A stretch of 64,000 nt of DNA from Bhargavaea massiliensis. GTDB taxonomy: Bacteria; Bacillota; Bacilli; Bacillales_A; Planococcaceae. Shown piece after piece: positions 51,887-59,543 of this stretch; positions within the stretch are counted from its first letter, which is position 1; every line of letters starts with the position of its first letter. Made by a program: the position numbers and the translations under genes. The stretch covers positions 144,811 through 208,810 of the forward strand of contig NZ_JAHBCJ010000002.1 of assembly GCF_018390575.1 (NCBI RefSeq). The letters run 5' to 3'. Under the pieces are notes generated by a model. That model was not told the origin of the DNA, made no database searches, and was given only the letters and a program-made list of their open reading frames with translations.

Positions 51887-53363
51887 TGTCAAAGAATTAA
51901 CAGGAGGGTATGACGGCACGCCGGTTGTCCGGTCAGTCTCGTTTATGGTGGAAGCGGGCACGGTGCTCGGAATTCTCGGGCCAAACGGGAGCGGCAAATC
52001 GACGCTTCTGAAAATGCTGAGCGGGCTGCTTCCGGCAGATTCCGGGTCGGTCGAAATCGGGGGGAAGCCCATTTCCGGGTATTCGCGAAAGGCTTTTGCC
52101 CGGCAGGTCGCCGTTCTCCCCCAACTGCAGGCGGATACGTTTTCGCATTCCGTGTATCAGACTGTGTCACTCGGCCGGTATCCCCACCAGACCGGCCTGT
52201 TTGCCGGCTGGTCCGAAGAGGATGAGCGCGCAGTCCAAAAAGCGATGGACCAGATGGGGATTGCCAAGTACCGGGATACGGAAATTGAGTTCATGTCCGG
52301 AGGCGAGCGCCAGCGGGTGTTTGTCGCCCAGGCACTGGCCCAGGAAGCGCCTGTGCTGCTGCTGGACGAGCCGACCAACCATCTGGATATTGCGCATCAG
52401 CAGCAACTATTGGATACCATCCGGCGCCAGGCGACCGAAAATGGGCTGACTGTCATCTCTGTTTTCCACGACGTCAACCTGGCCTCTTTGTACTGTGATC
52501 GGCTGCTGCTGATGGACCGGGGAGAAGTGGCTGCGCTCGGAACTCCGGACGAAGTGATTGATGAACAAAAGATGGAAATGGTGTACGCAGCACGGGTCAG
52601 GGCAGGGATGCATCCGAAAATCCCGAAGCCTCAGATCACGCTGCTTCCGGCCAAAGAACCGGAAAACAAATTGGAAATCATCAGGAAAACCGATTTTGCA
52701 GTATCAAGCAAGTTTATCTATCTCGATAGCCGGATTCCTCTGAAGACGGTATCTTCCGCTGTGTACCGGGCGGGCGCCGGCTGGTTCCGCCATTTCGTCA
52801 ACCGGAAAGTTGACGCGGGCTATGTTACGGATAATGCGGAGGCGGAGATGAGGGACTGGCTGCATGAAACCGGTTTCCCGCTCACCCAGACGGTGGCAAT
52901 GATGACGGCGGCCATGACAGAAGACGCTGTGATCGGAGAATACGGTCCATCGGATACTCCTGTTATCGTTTGCGTGACAGCGGGAGTCGGCAATGCCGTG
53001 GACGCTTCGCTCGGCGCTTCCCGGGACGCTTACGCAGGAACCATCAATACTTGGGTGGTCGTGAACGGTCATCTGTCGGAAGAAGCGATGATCCAGGGAA
53101 TGATCACCGCAACCGAAGCGAAGGCGAAGGCGATGCAGACAGAGCAGGTGCTCGATCCGCTGACCGGGACGGTGGCAACCGGAACGTCGACCGACAGCCT
53201 GCTGATCGCGGCCACCCAGACAGGCATCCGTTACCCGTATGCCGGGACTGTCACCGAACTTGGGCAAGCGATCGGCAGCGGTGTGTTTGAATGCACCGCC
53301 GAAGCGATCCGCCGGTACCGCATCCGGAAGTCGGGCCTGGAGAGGGGCGGCCAATGGTCCTGA
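51879..53363 (+). CDS. Corrinoid ABC ATPase fused to adenosylcobinamide amidohydrolase (BtuD-CbiZ)
   Basis: A 494-residue fusion. Residues 1-255 are the importer ATPase: Walker A GPNGSGKST near 34, signature FMSGGERQRV near 138, Walker B LLLDEPTNHLD near 160 and the switch His in SVFHDVNLA. From about 285 a CbiZ domain follows (VYRAGAGWFRHFVNRKVDAGYV, then VTAGVGNAVDASLG and GTSTDSLLIAATQTG). CbiZ removes the aminopropanol arm from adenosylcobinamide to give adenosylcobyric acid, the entry point for salvage of foreign corrinoids. BtuD-CbiZ fusions are known in other Bacillales. It overlaps btuC by 8 bp and cbiB by 10 bp. Confidence 0.93.
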   Translation: MLDVKELTGGYDGTPVVRSVSFMVEAGTVLGILGPNGSGKSTLLKMLSGLLPADSGSVEIGGKPISGYSRKAFARQVAVLPQLQADTFSHSVYQTVSLGRYPHQTGLFAGWSEEDERAVQKAMDQMGIAKYRDTEIEFMSGGERQRVFVAQALAQEAPVLLLDEPTNHLDIAHQQQLLDTIRRQATENGLTVISVFHDVNLASLYCDRLLLMDRGEVAALGTPDEVIDEQKMEMVYAARVRAGMHPKIPKPQITLLPAKEPENKLEIIRKTDFAVSSKFIYLDSRIPLKTVSSAVYRAGAGWFRHFVNRKVDAGYVTDNAEAEMRDWLHETGFPLTQTVAMMTAAMTEDAVIGEYGPSDTPVIVCVTAGVGNAVDASLGASRDAYAGTINTWVVVNGHLSEEAMIQGMITATEAKAKAMQTEQVLDPLTGTVATGTSTDSLLIAATQTGIRYPYAGTVTELGQAIGSGVFECTAEAIRRYRIRKSGLERGGQWS

Positions 53364-54313
53364 ACCACCTGATCGCCTGCCTGTCCGGTTTCCTGATTGA
53401 TCGGATAATCGGTGACCCTCCCGGATGGCCGCATCCCGTCCGCTGGATCGGGCGGCTCATCAACTTTTTGGACACCCGGCTGAATACGGGCGGCAACCGC
53501 CGTGCCAAAGGGCTGCTGTTGCTCATGATCACCGCCGTATTGTCCGGCCTCCTGTCGGTTGCCGCCGTCTGGCTGTTTTACGGCATCCACCGGGCGGCGG
53601 GCATTGTGGCGGAGTCTCTGATGATCGCGGCAGGCCTTGCCCGGAAAAGCCTCGCTCAGGCCGCGTTGAACGTGTATCGTCCTCTTGCGGAAGGCAATCT
53701 TCCGGAAGCCCGGGAAAAGCTCGGCTGGATTGTCGGACGGGATACCGATTCTCTTCCCGAGTCCGAAATTGTGCGGGGAGTGGTGGAGACCGTATCTGAA
53801 AACACGTCTGATGGCGTGACGGCGCCGCTTTTCTGGGCACTGCTGCTCGGGGCGCCGGGCATTTGGGTTTATAAGGCGGTCAACACGCTGGACTCAATGG
53901 TCGGTTATCGGAACGAACGGCACGGGGAATTCGGTTATTTCTCGGCAAAAGCTGATGACGTGCTGAATCTCATCCCCTCTAGGCTGACGGGGGTTCTTAT
54001 CTTACTCGTCACTCCGAAGAGGAGCGGGCTGCCGTTCCGGGAGCGGCTCGCCGGATGGCGATGTGATGCCGCCAAGCATCCAAGCCCGAACAGCGGCTGG
54101 CTGGAAGCGGCCACTGCCTGGCAGCTCGGAGTTGAACTCGGCGGGCTGAACACGTATCAGGGGGTGCCGTCCGAACGCGCAAGAATGGGCCGTCCGGATC
54201 GTCCGCTTGAGGCCGCGGATATTCCGGAATCCCTGCGCGCGATGCACGCCGCGTCATGGGCGTTTATCATAATCGGCTTAACGATCGGAGGAATCGCCGT
54301 TGCAATTACCTGA
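53354..54313 (+). CDS. cbiB: Adenosylcobinamide-phosphate synthase CbiB
   Basis: A 319-residue membrane enzyme that amidates cobyric acid with aminopropanol phosphate. The opening LSGFLIDRIIGDPPGWPHPVRWIG, the internal VETVSENTSDGVTAPLFWALLLGAPGIWVYKAVNTLDSMVGYRNERH near 155 and NSGWLEAATAWQLGVELGG near 240 are family hallmarks. The ATG follows GAGAGGGGCGG and overlaps the fusion gene. It acts directly after CbiZ and uses the CobD product. Confidence 0.95.
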   Translation: MVLNHLIACLSGFLIDRIIGDPPGWPHPVRWIGRLINFLDTRLNTGGNRRAKGLLLLMITAVLSGLLSVAAVWLFYGIHRAAGIVAESLMIAAGLARKSLAQAALNVYRPLAEGNLPEAREKLGWIVGRDTDSLPESEIVRGVVETVSENTSDGVTAPLFWALLLGAPGIWVYKAVNTLDSMVGYRNERHGEFGYFSAKADDVLNLIPSRLTGVLILLVTPKRSGLPFRERLAGWRCDAAKHPSPNSGWLEAATAWQLGVELGGLNTYQGVPSERARMGRPDRPLEAADIPESLRAMHAASWAFIIIGLTIGGIAVAIT

Positions 54314-55376
54314 ACACGGGGCGAATCCGCTCCGCCTGTATGACCGGCTCGGCATGGGAGTGCCGGACCGGGTGCTCGACTTTAGTGAAAACGTGAACCC
54401 GCTCGGTGTTCCGGAAGGGGTCCGGCAAAGCTGGCCACAACTGCTTTCGGCGCTGCCGCATTATCCGGACCCTGCCGGCGAGCCGTTCCGCTCGGCCGCT
54501 GCGGACTATCACGGTGTGCCGGCCGAGCGGGTGCTGGCCGGTAACGGTGCCGCCGAATTATTTTCGGTCATTGCGGAACGGTACCGCGGGCGCACCGCTC
54601 TCCTGATTCACCCGACGTTTTCCGAATACAAGGCTACACTGCTGTCAAAGGGTGCCAGTTGCACCGATCTCGTGACGGACCCGGCAATCCCGGATTTTCC
54701 GGAGGACCAAGTGATGGAAAAGATGGAGGAATCGGATGTGCTGTACCTTTGCAATCCGAACAATCCGACCGGAGTACGGCTCTCCGCAGAGACTGTCCGC
54801 CGGCTGGCGGAACACGGGCTTCGGACCGGGTGCGAGCTGGTGATCGATGAAGCGTTCATGGATTTTGCGGGGGAAGAGCACTCGGTTATCCCTCACCTTG
54901 AGGAATTTCCTCATGCGGTCGTCGTCCGGTCAATGACGAAAATGTACGGTATTGCCGGCATCCGGCTCGGCTATATGATCGGTTCCGAAGAACGGATCGC
55001 AAGCCACCGGAAAGCGGTTCCGCACTGGAATGTCAATGGGATTGCCGCCAGGATCGGAAAGCTGTGCTTTGTGGAGGAAGCATTCCGCCGGCAGACAGTC
55101 CGGTATTGCAAAGAGGAAAGACGGCAGCTTGCCGGATTTCTGGAAACGGCAGGATGCACCGTGACCGACAGCGAAACGAACTACATCAGTTTCCGCCCTG
55201 AACGGTCTGCCGGGCTTTATAGGGAAATGCTCAGGCAGGGCATCGTCCTCCGTCACACGGAAAACTTCCTTGGCATGGATGGTGCGTGGTTCCGGGTGGG
55301 CATCAAGGAGCCGGAAAAGATGAAGGTTCTGAAGGAGGCGCTTGCCGGATGGTTCGGGGAACACTCGTCTTTGTAA
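54300..55376 (+). CDS. cobD: Threonine-phosphate decarboxylase
   Basis: A 358-residue PLP enzyme of the aminotransferase class I/II fold, making (R)-1-amino-2-propanol phosphate for CbiB. HGANPLRLYDRLG and LDFSENVNPLGVP open the protein, as in CobD. CNPNNPTGVRLS is near 155, and the PLP lysine lies in VRSMTKMYGIAGIRLGY near 217. HisC is the nearest alternative, but the N-terminal LDFSxNxNPLG and the operon settle it. The start is TTG with GGAGG upstream, overlapping cbiB by 14 bp. Confidence 0.94.
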   Translation: MQLPEHGANPLRLYDRLGMGVPDRVLDFSENVNPLGVPEGVRQSWPQLLSALPHYPDPAGEPFRSAAADYHGVPAERVLAGNGAAELFSVIAERYRGRTALLIHPTFSEYKATLLSKGASCTDLVTDPAIPDFPEDQVMEKMEESDVLYLCNPNNPTGVRLSAETVRRLAEHGLRTGCELVIDEAFMDFAGEEHSVIPHLEEFPHAVVVRSMTKMYGIAGIRLGYMIGSEERIASHRKAVPHWNVNGIAARIGKLCFVEEAFRRQTVRYCKEERRQLAGFLETAGCTVTDSETNYISFRPERSAGLYREMLRQGIVLRHTENFLGMDGAWFRVGIKEPEKMKVLKEALAGWFGEHSSL

Positions 55377-55942
55377 ATGGAGGCGTCAGAAGCGGCAAGA
55401 CGGCATTTGCCGAAAATTGGCTGGGGGCCCAACGATCCGGCCGCCTCATATATGTCGCAACGGGCAGACCGGCGGATGAAGAGATGAACAGCCGCATCCG
55501 GCGCCACCGCCAGGACCGTGCTGCACGGCCGGAACTGTGGGAGACGATTGAGCGCCCGTTGGATCTCCCGGGCATCCTGCCGATAATCCGCGAAGGGGAC
55601 GCACTTTTGATCGACTGCATGACGACATGGCTGGCCAATGAAATGTATGAAGGCATTGAAAGCGGCCAGCCTTGCCACAGCCGGACGGGATGCATAGAGA
55701 AAAAGATTTCGGAACTGCTCGGAGCCTTGTCCGAAATGACCGACAAGGCGACTGCGGTCGTTGTGGTCTCCAATGAAGTGCTGGACGAGCCGCTGCCGGA
55801 TTCGGCGGACATCCGGGCTTATTCGGAATTGCTAGGGCGAATTCATCAAAAGCTCGTGGAAGCGGCGGACCTTGCGTACGAAATGGACGCGGGCATCCCG
55901 CTCCTGCGGAAGCCGGAAAACCGGATAGGGGGGATTGGATGA
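55349..55942 (+). CDS. cobU: Adenosylcobinamide kinase/guanylyltransferase CobU
   Basis: A 197-residue CobU-family protein. Walker A GGVRSGKTAFAE is at residue 11. RRHRQDRAARPELWETIERP near 51 holds the His that is guanylylated in the family. DALLIDCMTTWLANEM near 82 is the Walker B region. The C-terminal part is diverged: after VVVVSNEV the usual G-x-GIVP is replaced by LDEPLPDS. A second, shorter CobU-like gene lies 2.1 kb downstream. It overlaps cobD by 28 bp and the CobQ-like gene by 4 bp. Confidence 0.88.
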   Translation: MVRGTLVFVNGGVRSGKTAFAENWLGAQRSGRLIYVATGRPADEEMNSRIRRHRQDRAARPELWETIERPLDLPGILPIIREGDALLIDCMTTWLANEMYEGIESGQPCHSRTGCIEKKISELLGALSEMTDKATAVVVVSNEVLDEPLPDSADIRAYSELLGRIHQKLVEAADLAYEMDAGIPLLRKPENRIGGIG

Positions 55943-56766
55943 ACGGGATCATGATCCAGGGCACCGCATCGCATGTTGGAAAAAGCATGACATGCACGGC
56001 CATCTGCCGGCTGCTCGCTGATGAGGGAGTCCGGACAGCGCCTTTTAAGTCACAGAATATGTCGTCCTTCACAATGGACATTGGCGGCGGCCTCCGGATC
56101 AGCGGGGCGCAGTGTGTGCAGGCTGAAGCGGCCAAGACCCGTCCGGTGGCTGAGATGAACCCGATTGTTCTGGCACCAGCGGATGATACGGCTGCCGATA
56201 TCCTGCTTCTCGGCCGTCCATTTGGCCGGATGGATGGGATGGAATACCGGGAGCGCTTTTTCCGGAAAGGGTTGGAAGTGATTCGGAAGTCACTCGAACT
56301 GATTGGCGTCCAGTTTGATGCCATCGTGATCGAAGGCGCGGGCAGCCCGGCGGAAGTCAACCTGAACGACCGGGAACTCGTGAACATGCGGGTCGCCAGA
56401 GAAGCGAATGTCCCGGTACTGCTCGTCGCGGACATCGAGCGGGGCGGGGTGTTCGCCTCGATCATCGGCACGCTCGAATTGCTGGACCCGCGGGACCGGG
56501 ACCGGGTCAGGGGACTCCTCATCAACAAGTTCCGGGGGGATATCCGGCTGTTCAGGAGCGGCATCGAATTTCTGGAGAAACGCACAGGCCTTCCCGTACT
56601 GGGCGTGATTCCGTATTTGGAAAACCATGGAATCGAGGAAGAAGATTCTCTCGGTCATGCAGAAGACATGCAACAACCGCAGTATGATGAATGGGCCGCG
56701 CATTTTCGAAAGCATGCGGACTGGCCGCGCATCCGGCAGCTGATTTTCGGGGGAGACAACAGATGA
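55939..56766 (+). CDS. CobQ-type protein lacking the glutamine amidotransferase domain
   Basis: A 275-residue protein; cobyric acid synthase CobQ/CbiP is normally near 500. Residues 1-235 are the complete ATP-binding domain: MIQGTASHVGKSMT, APFKSQNMSSF near 34, MNPIVLAP near 72, LLVADIERGGVFASIIGTLELL near 155 and INKFRGDIRLF near 195. After GIEEEDSLGHAEDM the sequence goes straight to YDEWAAHFRKHADWPRIRQL, which resembles the extreme C-terminus of full-length CobQ. The roughly 200-residue amidotransferase domain with its catalytic Cys and His is missing, without a frameshift. It is embedded in the operon with 4-bp overlaps on both sides, so it is likely translated. Confidence 0.87.
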   Translation: MNGIMIQGTASHVGKSMTCTAICRLLADEGVRTAPFKSQNMSSFTMDIGGGLRISGAQCVQAEAAKTRPVAEMNPIVLAPADDTAADILLLGRPFGRMDGMEYRERFFRKGLEVIRKSLELIGVQFDAIVIEGAGSPAEVNLNDRELVNMRVAREANVPVLLVADIERGGVFASIIGTLELLDPRDRDRVRGLLINKFRGDIRLFRSGIEFLEKRTGLPVLGVIPYLENHGIEEEDSLGHAEDMQQPQYDEWAAHFRKHADWPRIRQLIFGGDNR

Positions 56767-57530
56767 TCCGCGGACTTCTCCTCGCTGTCCAGTTTTTCAC
56801 GGCGGTGCCTGTTCGTAAAAGCTTGCCGATCGGACGAAAAGAGACGATATGGATGCTCACCCTTTATCCGATGGTCGGAGCCATGATCGGCGCCGTGTCC
56901 TGGTCTGCGGCGGCTCTCGCTTCAGGCCCGGGCGGAACGGGCCCCTTTCTGACCGCATTTGTTTTGGTCCTCCTGTCAGCCGCCTTGTCCGGCGGCCTTC
57001 ATCTTGACGGATGGGCGGATACGGGAGATGCGTACTTTTCCTACCGGGAACGGGACAAACGGCTGGAAATCATGGGAGATTCGCGGATCGGGGCATTCGG
57101 CACGATGGCTCTCCTGTTTCTGCTTCTGGGGAAGCTCGCGGTTCTGACAGATTTAATCAGCCGGGGCGGGCTGGTGCCGGCCTTTGTCGTGTTCGTGCCG
57201 TTCGCGGCACGGGCGGGGCTTGCCATCTATCTGTCGGTTTCCAAACAGGCAAAGCATTCGGGATTGCTTGTTTTCTTCATGGAGAAACTGGGACGGTTTC
57301 CTCTCGCCCTCCCTGCCGCAGTGCTTCTTGCTTCAGGCGGAGCGGCGGCTGCAGTGTGGTCCGGCAGCTTACTGTTTCCGGTCGTTGCCGCCATCGCGGT
57401 ACCCGTGGCGGTGCTGTTTTTCAGAAGCTGGACGGCTAGGAATTTCGGAGGGGCAACCGGTGATCTGGCCGGTGCATTTATCGAAGGGTGTGAGATGCTT
57501 TTATGGACAATCCTTTTGTTCTGTACCTGA
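56763..57530 (+). CDS. cobS: Adenosylcobinamide-GDP ribazoletransferase (cobalamin synthase)
   Basis: A 255-residue membrane enzyme joining AdoCbi-GDP to alpha-ribazole (phosphate). LLLAVQFFTAVPV near the start, GGLHLDGWADTGDAYFS near 80 and the KRLEIMGDSRIGAFG block near 100 (metal-binding Asp/Glu) are typical. About seven helices are visible. ATG overlaps the CobQ-like stop (ATGA). Its last 28 bp overlap cobC. Confidence 0.95.
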   Translation: MIRGLLLAVQFFTAVPVRKSLPIGRKETIWMLTLYPMVGAMIGAVSWSAAALASGPGGTGPFLTAFVLVLLSAALSGGLHLDGWADTGDAYFSYRERDKRLEIMGDSRIGAFGTMALLFLLLGKLAVLTDLISRGGLVPAFVVFVPFAARAGLAIYLSVSKQAKHSGLLVFFMEKLGRFPLALPAAVLLASGGAAAAVWSGSLLFPVVAAIAVPVAVLFFRSWTARNFGGATGDLAGAFIEGCEMLLWTILLFCT

Positions 57531-58099
57531 TCCGCCATCTTGAAACAGCGGCCAATCGGGAGCGCCGTTATGTCGGATGGAGCGATGTTCCCGTCTGCAC
57601 GGAAACCGGACCGGCCGGATTCGCTACGGATTATCTGATAGGCAGCGACCTGCTCCGCTGCCGGCAGACAGCCGCGATGCTGTTTCCTGGAATGCCATAC
57701 GAAGCCAGGAAGGAATTCCGGGAAGCGAATTTCGGGGAATGGGATATGAAAACGTATGATGACCTGAAAGAGGATGTCCGCTACCGCGGCTGGATAGACG
57801 ATCCGGCCGCGGTACACCCGCCCGGCGGCGAGCCGTTTGCCGACCTGGAAGCGCGTGTGATGAGTGGAATTGACCAGCTCAAGGAGCAAAAGGGACGTTC
57901 GGCGGCTATCGTCACCCACGCAGGCCCGGCCAGGATCCTGCTGGCTCGGCTTGCGCCGGAGCGGCGGCCGTTTTTCGGCTGGACCGTTCCGCCGGGCGGA
58001 ATATACAAGATGGAGTGGCCCGGCCATAAATCATGGGAGGAGGGACACCGGTGCACGTCGTTATCGGAGGTGCCCATAACGGGAAGCGCGAATATGTAA
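57503..58099 (+). CDS. cobC: Histidine phosphatase, probable alpha-ribazole phosphatase CobC
   Basis: A 198-residue phosphoglycerate-mutase-like phosphatase. The catalytic His is in LIRHLETAANRERRYVGWSD (RHL instead of the common RHG). The second His is in AAIVTHAGPARIL near 133 and the phosphate pocket in SDLLRCRQTA near 48. In this operon it would remove the 5' phosphate from alpha-ribazole phosphate or adenosylcobalamin phosphate. The last 49 bp overlap the next gene. Confidence 0.85.
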   Translation: MDNPFVLYLIRHLETAANRERRYVGWSDVPVCTETGPAGFATDYLIGSDLLRCRQTAAMLFPGMPYEARKEFREANFGEWDMKTYDDLKEDVRYRGWIDDPAAVHPPGGEPFADLEARVMSGIDQLKEQKGRSAAIVTHAGPARILLARLAPERRPFFGWTVPPGGIYKMEWPGHKSWEEGHRCTSLSEVPITGSANM

Positions 58100-58443
58100 G
58101 GGAAATGCTTGCCGGTGAACAAGTGGAATGGATCGAGGCCGGAGAACTTTCCCGGCTGCCGCAATCGCTCTCCGGCCGGGTGGTGCTGGCCGGGCTTGAA
58201 TCATACCTATCGGCCAATCACGAGAATGAAGAAACTGCCATGGAAGACGTGTTCCGCTTTGTCCAAGCCGCGGACCGGGAAAGGCTGACCATCATCGTGA
58301 CGGACATCGGCAGGGGCATTGTCCCTGCTGATCCGCATACCCGCTGGCTGCGCGATGTGTGCGGCCGTTTGAATCAGCGGCTGTTCCGGGAAGCCGGCCG
58401 GGTTACGCGAATCTGGTATGGCCTTGCGCAAGAATTAAAGTGA
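58051..58443 (+). CDS. Second, shortened CobU-like protein
   Basis: A 130-residue relative of CobU (full length about 180-200). The P-loop position reads VIGGAHNGKREYV, a diverged form of GGARSGKS, and the HRxxRP guanylylation region is missing. The C-terminal part is the better-conserved CobU tail: VTDIGRGIVPADPHTRWLRDVCGRLNQRLFREAGRVTRIWYGLAQELK. The start is GTG with GGGAGGAGGG upstream, well inside cobC. It may be a regulatory or partner protein of CobU, or a decaying duplicate; the sequence cannot decide. Confidence 0.75.
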   Translation: MHVVIGGAHNGKREYVREMLAGEQVEWIEAGELSRLPQSLSGRVVLAGLESYLSANHENEETAMEDVFRFVQAADRERLTIIVTDIGRGIVPADPHTRWLRDVCGRLNQRLFREAGRVTRIWYGLAQELK

Positions 58444-58464
58444 ATCTGCAGGAGGATGATCAGG

Positions 58465-59061
58465 ATGGGGATCTACACGCGAACGGGAGACAAAGGAATG
58501 ACAGGGCTGATTGGTGCAAGAGTGGCCAAGGATCACCTCCGTGTGGAAGCTTATGGCACGACGGACGAATTGAATTCATTTATCGGAAAAGCGATGGCCG
58601 AGCTGCCGGAAGAGCTGTTCGGTGATTTGCTTGAAGACCTGGAGGATATCCAGCATGAGTTGTTTGACTGCGGGGGAGACCTGGCAACTGTCACCAAAAA
58701 ACGGGAAGAGAAACTCCACCCGTCTTCCATTGAACGGCTTGAAAAGAGAATTGATGAGCTGACAGAAGAAGCACCGGAACTGGAGCGGTTCATTCTTCCC
58801 GGCGGGACTGATCCGGCTGCGACTCTCCACATTGCCCGGACGGTGGCAAGAAGGGCGGAACGTCAGGTGGTCCGGCTGATGAACGCCGGGGAAAGCGTGC
58901 CGGAAACCGCCCTTCAATACATCAACCGGCTGTCTGACTATCTGTTTGCCGCGGCACGTATCGCAAACTTCCGGGTTGGCCGGGCCGATGTCGAATACGC
59001 AAGGAGCGCCAAGGTGTTCCGCAATACGAAACGGACCGGGAAAAAGGATGATGAAGAATGA
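58465..59061 (+). CDS. Cob(I)alamin adenosyltransferase, PduO type
   Basis: A 198-residue ATP:corrinoid adenosyltransferase. It adds the adenosyl ligand, needed before CbiZ, CobU and CobS act. IYTRTGDKGMTGLIGARVAKDHLRVEAYGTTDELNSFIG opens the protein (ATP site). FILPGGTDPAATLHIARTVARRAERQVVRL near 112 and YINRLSDYLFAAAR near 152 are the conserved helices. ATG at 58465 is 9 bp behind GGAGG; an ATG touching that site is less likely. Confidence 0.95.
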   Translation: MGIYTRTGDKGMTGLIGARVAKDHLRVEAYGTTDELNSFIGKAMAELPEELFGDLLEDLEDIQHELFDCGGDLATVTKKREEKLHPSSIERLEKRIDELTEEAPELERFILPGGTDPAATLHIARTVARRAERQVVRLMNAGESVPETALQYINRLSDYLFAAARIANFRVGRADVEYARSAKVFRNTKRTGKKDDEE

Positions 59062-59543
59062 AGCGCACCCGTTTGCTGGCATTGACTGCAATGGTGTCGG
59101 CACTGTGCGCGGTCGGCGCGCTTGTGAAAATTCCGATGGGCATCGGATCGGCGGCGCTGGATTCCGCACCGGCACTATTGTCGGCGGTTTTCCTGCCGCC
59201 GGCAGCTGCAGGGACGGCTGCGATGATCGGTCATCTGATATCCGCGGTGACCGGCGGGACTCCACTTGGGCCGTTTCATTTGCTGATTGCCGCCGAAATG
59301 TTTGTCGTGATCGGTGGATTCGCCTGGCTGCACCTTCATGGACGGAACCTTCTTAAGTGGGGGTTTTTCCTGGTCGGAAACGGTGTGCTTGCTGTCCTGC
59401 CGTTTTACTGGCTTGTGTCACCGGCGTTTTTCTGGACGGCGATCGTCACGATCCCGGCTGCGACACTGGTGAATGCCGTCATAGCCGGCGCCGTCATGCC
59501 GGTTGTATGGAACGTCGCGGCGCGTAAGGAGGCGGCACGTTGA
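59058..59543 (+). CDS. ECF transporter substrate-binding component, CblT-like
   Basis: A 161-residue membrane protein with five or six helices of the ECF S-component type (LLALTAMVSALCAVGALVKIPMGIGSAALDSAPALLSAVFLPP, then GHLISAVTGGTPLGPFHLLIAAEMF). Its position before a CblS-like kinase, with 4-bp overlaps on both sides, matches the cblT-cblS pair shown to take up and phosphorylate alpha-ribazole in other Bacillales. The energy-coupling ATPases would be shared ones encoded elsewhere. The substrate call rests on context. Confidence 0.8.
   Translation: MKRTRLLALTAMVSALCAVGALVKIPMGIGSAALDSAPALLSAVFLPPAAAGTAAMIGHLISAVTGGTPLGPFHLLIAAEMFVVIGGFAWLHLHGRNLLKWGFFLVGNGVLAVLPFYWLVSPAFFWTAIVTIPAATLVNAVIAGAVMPVVWNVAARKEAAR

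Noticed and set aside
55446-56585. 379-residue open frame antisense to cobU and the CobQ-like gene
   Set aside because: It crosses two real overlapping genes and is Ser/Arg/Pro-rich, typical of a shadow frame.
55939-56766. Frameshift or in-frame stop explaining the short CobQ-like gene
   Set aside because: The reading frame is continuous and the stop overlaps the cobS start in the normal ATGA manner. No leftover amidotransferase sequence is found in other frames.
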